Assembly (NCBI GenBank): GCA_014706385.1
Contig: JACGZH010000006.1
Coordinates: 1,488,001 to 1,552,000 of the forward strand
DNA from: Phaffia rhodozyma
Taxonomy: Eukaryota; Basidiomycota; Tremellomycetes; Cystofilobasidiales; Mrakiaceae
DNA: 64,000 nt
Direction of reading: 5' to 3'
Every line of letters starts with the position of its first letter. The first letter of the stretch is position 1. Under the pieces are notes generated by a model. The model saw only the letters and a list, made by a program, of their open reading frames with translations. It was not told the origin of the DNA and did not search any database. A program made the position numbers and the translations under genes. This document shows positions 59,408 to 64,000 of the stretch, piece by piece.

Positions 59408-60288
59408 ATGTTCTCTCTAGCAAGGAGATCGCTTCTTAGGCAGTCTGCCGGTATGTTTCTGTCTCTGTTTTACTCCTTGCACTCAATGGGTTGAACCCTC
59501 CTGGTGATCGTCGTGGCCTAACCTTTCTGGTTTTGTTCGTTGCTTTTTTCTCTTCTCTTTCTCTCAACCCTCTACAACCTCCTGTATACTGCATCCTGCA
59601 TCCCTGCTTTGGCTCTGGCTTTCAATCTGTGCCGTACACAATACTTTCAGCTCCTTTGGTTGTCGGAACTCCAGCTCGTTCGTTCCAAAACGTCAACCAC
59701 GGGCCATCTGATTACGGTCTCGAGAGCTCTCAACCCCGCTCGCTAGTTCCTCCGGCCCCGTCCCACCACATCCAACCGACCACGCCTCACTCGGCAGTCA
59801 CGCTGCTCAACTCTCAACCAGAAAAATACATTGTCGCCAAAGTCTACGCCCAAAAGTACCTCCTTCATCCCACAGAAATCTTGACGGTCCCTCGATTGGA
59901 GACCACGCCCGAACTAGGATCCGTCATCAAACTCACAAGGGTGTTTGAAGTCGGCTCGAGGGATTTCGCGTTGAAAGCTACGGAAGGAAACCGGTTGACT
60001 GGAGTCGAATGCTCGTTGACCGTGCTGGAACACACAACCGGACCGATGGAAACCGTCCTAAAGACCAAGAGACGAAAAGGATACAAAAAGGAAGTCAGGT
60101 CGAAACAAAGGTTCACCAGACTGAGAGTAGGAGATATCAAGGTGCTATCCGAACAGATGGACCCGGACGAGCAGCCAAAGGAACGAACACTTCAAAGGCC
60201 GGTCTCCAAGCCGTTCGATCAGTACTCGCCATTCGATCAGTCCATCAGAGGAAAACTTGCCAGGCAGTACGGAATCGTCGGAGAATAA
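59408..60288 (+). CDS. MRPL49: Mitochondrial large-subunit ribosomal protein bL21m
   Basis: Exon 1 (59408-59450) encodes MFSLARRSLLRQSA, a basic presequence. A 200-bp intron (GTATGT...CAG) leads to exon 2 (59651-60288), starting PLVVGTPARSF and ending ...LARQYGIVGE, TAA. The bL21 core is clear: KYIVAKVYAQKYLLHPTEIL, the VIKLTRVFEVGSRDF strand region, and the conserved TVLKTKRRKGYKKEVRSKQR signature followed by FTRLRVGDI. The protein is longer than bacterial L21 because of a Pro/Ser-rich N-terminal part and a C-terminal extension. It is part of the mitoribosome large subunit (yeast Mrpl49 family) and is divergent from YME1. Confidence 0.9.
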
Positions 60289-60494
60289 AGATACAGATCC
60301 GATCGAAGGATATCAAAAAAATCAAGAAGAACAGAAGGACTCCTTCCATTTCTACACACTTTTCCATACATATATACATGTGGTCTTTCCCTGTATTCTT
60401 TGAATTGCCCAGAATTGGAAAAAAGGAACACATTTCTGAATACAAATGAACATCGAATCAGGAATACATGCGAACACGCCAAGACGAGACAACA

Positions 60495-63400
60495 TCAGAA
60501 CCCAAAAGCGCCCATGTCGAAATCCATCCCGCCCTGTGAGGAATCTAGCTTTGCAGCTTTCATCAGATTACCCAGCCCAGTCTTTCTCACTTCGTTCCCT
60601 TTAGTCTGACCTTCTTCTTCTCCTCCTGTCTCCTCCTGCTTTCCGTCCTTTTCTTCATCTCTGTTCTCATTCAGTTCGTGCTCGTGCCCGTTCGCGTTCG
60701 AGCTTCTTCCTTCGTGAACCCCGTTTTCTCTTACGTCCCTCTCACTGACTCCAACAGGCGAACTGGCCCGAGGGGTAGGTGGAAGATCCATATCGATCGT
60801 CATCATACCCAAAACGGATCCTCCCCTCGAGCCTGTTCCCGGACCTGCACCCGAGAGAAGGAACGAAGACCGTCTTCTCGATGTCATGTCCCTCGATACT
60901 TGTGGTCGACGAGGGATCAGCGCTTTTTCCGCCGGCGCTGGCGGAAGAGAAGTTGCGGTCGAAGACGGAGGGTCGAAAGAGAACGAAGAAAAGGAAAAGT
61001 CCGGTCCGGTGGTTGGATCGAACGAAGTAGAGCCGATCGCCCCTGGACCCGTGACTGAATTCGAGCTTGAGGACGGACGAAGTTGAGTGAAAAATGCATT
61101 TTCGGCAGGACTTCTGGGAAGCGTCGGCGTCATGGATGGAGTGGATCTGGATGAAAGTGTGAGACTAGGAGGTGGGAACTCCCATGACTGCAGAAGAGAG
61201 AGTGACAGGACATGGCAGCCTGAACGGGCGAAAGGTCGAACGCACCCAAAGAGTAAGTGAATTGAGCAAGCAGTCGATAAGAACTTAGAGAGGATGCGGT
61301 AAACGACGTACCCATCCGGGTGAAAACCCAAGCGTTGTGTAACACAAAATTAAACTCCGTCCGTTCTGGAATCTCGCTCAGTCCTTTCACGGTCTGCAAA
61401 GTTGAAAGTCTGATCTGGGAGAACAACAAAGCCAAGCTCGGGTCATCGTTCTCTGAGCCGCCGACCTCTGGTATATCGTACTCTGTTCGGATGCTCGCTT
61501 GGAGGTCTTGTAAAGGAGTCTTCATGCAGGAAATCCAAGTATGAGAATCCATTTGAGTAAACGTATCAAAGATCAAAAGAGAATGACAGAAAAGGAAAAA
61601 AAGAGGACAACGAACGATCAAGATCCGAACGGCAAGATCTCGTTTGTTAAGCATCCAGAATGCCCAAGTGCCCAACCATCGATGACCTCCTTTGAATGCC
61701 TTGGGAACGATCGTCTTGGATAAGATGGTTCGAAGCACAGGTCCGTCGTTTCCGTCTTCCATAATTCGGGCTAAGGTAACGGCCAGTTGGAAATCATCTA
61801 GTTGTTTTATACAAACGTTCACCGCATCCTTAAGACTGTCTCCTAGTAGGAAAAAAGCGGCCGCGTATGCTGTTCGATCAATCCCCAATATCAAGAGAAT
61901 ATTTCCCATTAGTGTTGCACGCGCAGATCATGTGGCAGGAGAAATTAGTCTTCCGAGGCACTTACCATGCCGTTGCTTCGCCATCAACGCAAATGCATTC
62001 TTCAAAGCCGCCGTCTTCCATCTGGGTTCATCGAAGTTGTTCCCCAGAAACTTGAGCATCATCTTTTGCTCCGGATGCCAGGCTGCTTGTTTCCAGAGTC
62101 CTTGTACGAGTTTGCTTTTCCGGAGCGCAAAGTAGAATAGTGAGCATGTCGTCGGATCTCGATCTTCGCCTCGCATGAATTCATTTCGCGCGATAACTTC
62201 AAATTGGGAACGCTGATCAAGGAAAGACGTTAAAGGAGAGAAAAGAAAAAGAAGGAAAAAAGGGAAAGCAAGAAATCGTTAAACACATCGGCCACTGAGG
62301 TCATGAGAAAGAATCCCGCTATTCCACTGACCAAAGTTTCCTTAGAACGGATCCAGAGAAACACTCCAAGCGCTTTCGCATCATTCCAATACATCTTGCC
62401 GCCTAAAGCTTCCGTCGCAGCTGCCAATAAGATCTCTTGACTCTGACTCTGAGATGCCCAAACGATGTTTCTGAAAGAAAGGCTTCGATGATGGTGATGA
62501 TGTGGCGTGGAATCAGAAGCAGCGGGTTTCTGGATAGCAACAGTCCGGATAGGTGGCGTTGTTGGTCGAGAGTCGATCGTCGATAGTCGATACTTCCAGT
62601 TGACGTGGAAACGGATAGATATCAGATATCGAAGACCATTTACATCCAGCGCACGCTGCTGTTCGTCCACCTATATATTAGCCAATCGTAGAACAACATC
62701 AGATAAAAACTCTACGGGTGGATACAGAAGCTAAGAATGTTTTCAGATGAACAACAATGAGCATACCTCGATAACCGTCTGCACCAATGTGATCATATGA
62801 TCTCTTTCGTGTCTGGTAAGACCGATCTGGAATGATCCTTCCAAGTGCTCGATAAGTCGACCCATCAAGGAGCGCGTGAATGTCTTTCCTTCGTCCCTAC
62901 AAAACGTAAAAGACAAATAATCAGCTCTTCTGCGCTTGTGTCGATGATTGGAATAATGGCAAGTAGAGCTGACTCATGAATGGAAACGGTATCGTCAAAC
63001 AAAGATGTATACTTTGAGCCTTCGTTAGTCTTTTCGACCATAGAAATTGAAGAGCACCATGTATGATCAGTTGGATTCATAGATGCCATACGATTTGCTT
63101 TGTGAGGGAAGATGACCAACCTTGACAGTTGATTGAGATTTGCTCCCAAACGTGGCCTTCTCTGAGAACTCGGAAGGCGCCAATGTTGCCCAGGAGATTG
63201 AATCTTCTCCTTTGAAGAGAGCATCCTCAATCGTTTCATGCAGTTGGACGAGAATTCTCTTGACAAGCTCGACTTTGTCTGTTTTGGTGATACACAAGTT
63301 GTTTGAGAGTAAACATGAGTTGAAAGTTTATGTCACGCAGAAAATGAGGAGTGTCCATGACGTGGACATAATAACTTACTCCAAAGGAGGCATTGAAGCA

Positions 63401-64000
63401 ACAACTGAGGGTGATAGTCCACTAACGGTCCGTTCTGCAAAGCAACAAACTCGAACACGTCTCTGGATAACCCTGTGATTAATTCAACCTCGTTGTTTCC
63501 TCTCTTTGATGGAGGCTCAAAGAATCGACTGTAGACGAATAATTGGTTGCCTGCTCCAACAGCAAACGATCCATCCGAAAGCCATATTGAATCACCTATG
63601 GGTTCAGGCGTCAATCTATCATACGGAGTTGAATTCAGCAATGATGAAAATTGAGTTTCAGTTACTTCTTTCCAAAATCAATGAAGGCCAAGTTGGGGAA
63701 GAGAACAAACGGAGCAAGATTGATGGTACTGAACGCGGCCCAGTAGGATCCATCACCATCCACGTATGATACTCTTTGTTCGCAAAGAAGAATAACTTTC
63801 GTGGCAAATCCGATGGCGAGGACTGACTGCAAGTCAGGTGTAGTCGTCCAATCCAAATCAAAAACTGGGTCGTCCTCTCTGGATATCATCAAGTGTCAAG
63901 AACAGCGTGTGAGCACATTTTGTCAAGAACAATTGGTAGAAATAGATGGAGAGGCACTTACGAGAAGAATGTCGAGTATTCTAAGCCGGATGCGAAATCA
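60495..64000 (-). CDS. RAV1: RAVE complex subunit RAV1 (C-terminal part; N-terminus outside window)
   Basis: The gene enters from the right edge and ends ...GGMDFDMGAFGF, stop at 60495. RAV1 (related to DmX/rabconnectin-3) helps the V1 and V0 sectors of the vacuolar ATPase reassemble. Visible family blocks include PVFDLDWTTTPDLQSVLAIG, ALQNGPLVDYHPQLLLQCLL, KLVQGLWKQAAWHPEQ, the LGNNFDEPRWKTAALKNAFA segment, AAAFFLLGDSLKDAVNVCI, KQLDDFQLAVTLARIMED and GHRWLGTWAFWML, all of the RAV1 C-terminal domain. After it comes a low-complexity tail rich in Ser/Pro and then Glu/Asn. Many short introns interrupt the frame. The first part with WD repeats is not in this window. Confidence 0.88.

Overview
This window is eukaryotic nuclear DNA, most likely from a basidiomycete fungus. 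The genes are split by many short introns (roughly 50-120 bp, GT...AG, often GTRNGT donors). They sit close together on both strands, and the retroelements are fungal LTR retrotransposons, one with a chromodomain integrase. The gene set (condensin, muskelin, an Mto1/ApsB-type gamma-tubulin recruiter) would fit a Tremellomycete, possibly a Cystofilobasidiales-type yeast. That placement is an impression from the proteins, not a measured result.

Positions 1-24.3 kb form a retrotransposon graveyard. It contains: the end of a Ty1/copia element cut by the window edge; LTR-like copies and small inverted retroelement fragments (0.65-2.3 kb); an AT-rich stretch without genes (2.4-8.2 kb) bracketed by inverted copies of one LTR-like sequence; a Ty3/gypsy chromovirus on the minus strand with several lesions (8.66-14.24 kb); a low-complexity zone (14.5-16.6 kb); a copia element with one 1446-codon ORF that starts inside its own LTR (16.6-21.3 kb, minus); and a deleted gypsy element on the plus strand (21.3-24.1 kb). 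The two gypsy copies share an almost identical RT/RNase H core of about 1.14 kb in opposite orientation, while their flanks are clearly diverged.

Positions 25.2-64 kb are ordinary gene-dense euchromatin. In order: SMC4 (-), a D-2-hydroxyacid dehydrogenase (-), a small unknown protein (+), an unknown Ser/Arg-rich protein (-), PET117 (-), mitochondrial aconitase (-), a muskelin-type kelch protein (+), an EI24/RRT8-like membrane protein (-), an Mto1/ApsB-like microtubule organiser (+), the i-AAA protease YME1 (-), mitochondrial ribosomal protein bL21m (+), and the C-terminal part of RAV1 (-), which runs off the right edge. Four of the twelve act in mitochondria (PET117, aconitase, YME1, bL21m), and YME1 and bL21m share a divergent 370-bp promoter region. 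There is no operon logic; neighbours are related only by spacing.

I found no CRISPR array, rRNA or convincing tRNA gene, and no clearly new biological system. The strongest unusual signals are the mosaic gypsy pair, the LTR-initiated copia polyprotein, the palindromic retroelement fragments and the inverted LTR-like copies around the AT-rich block.
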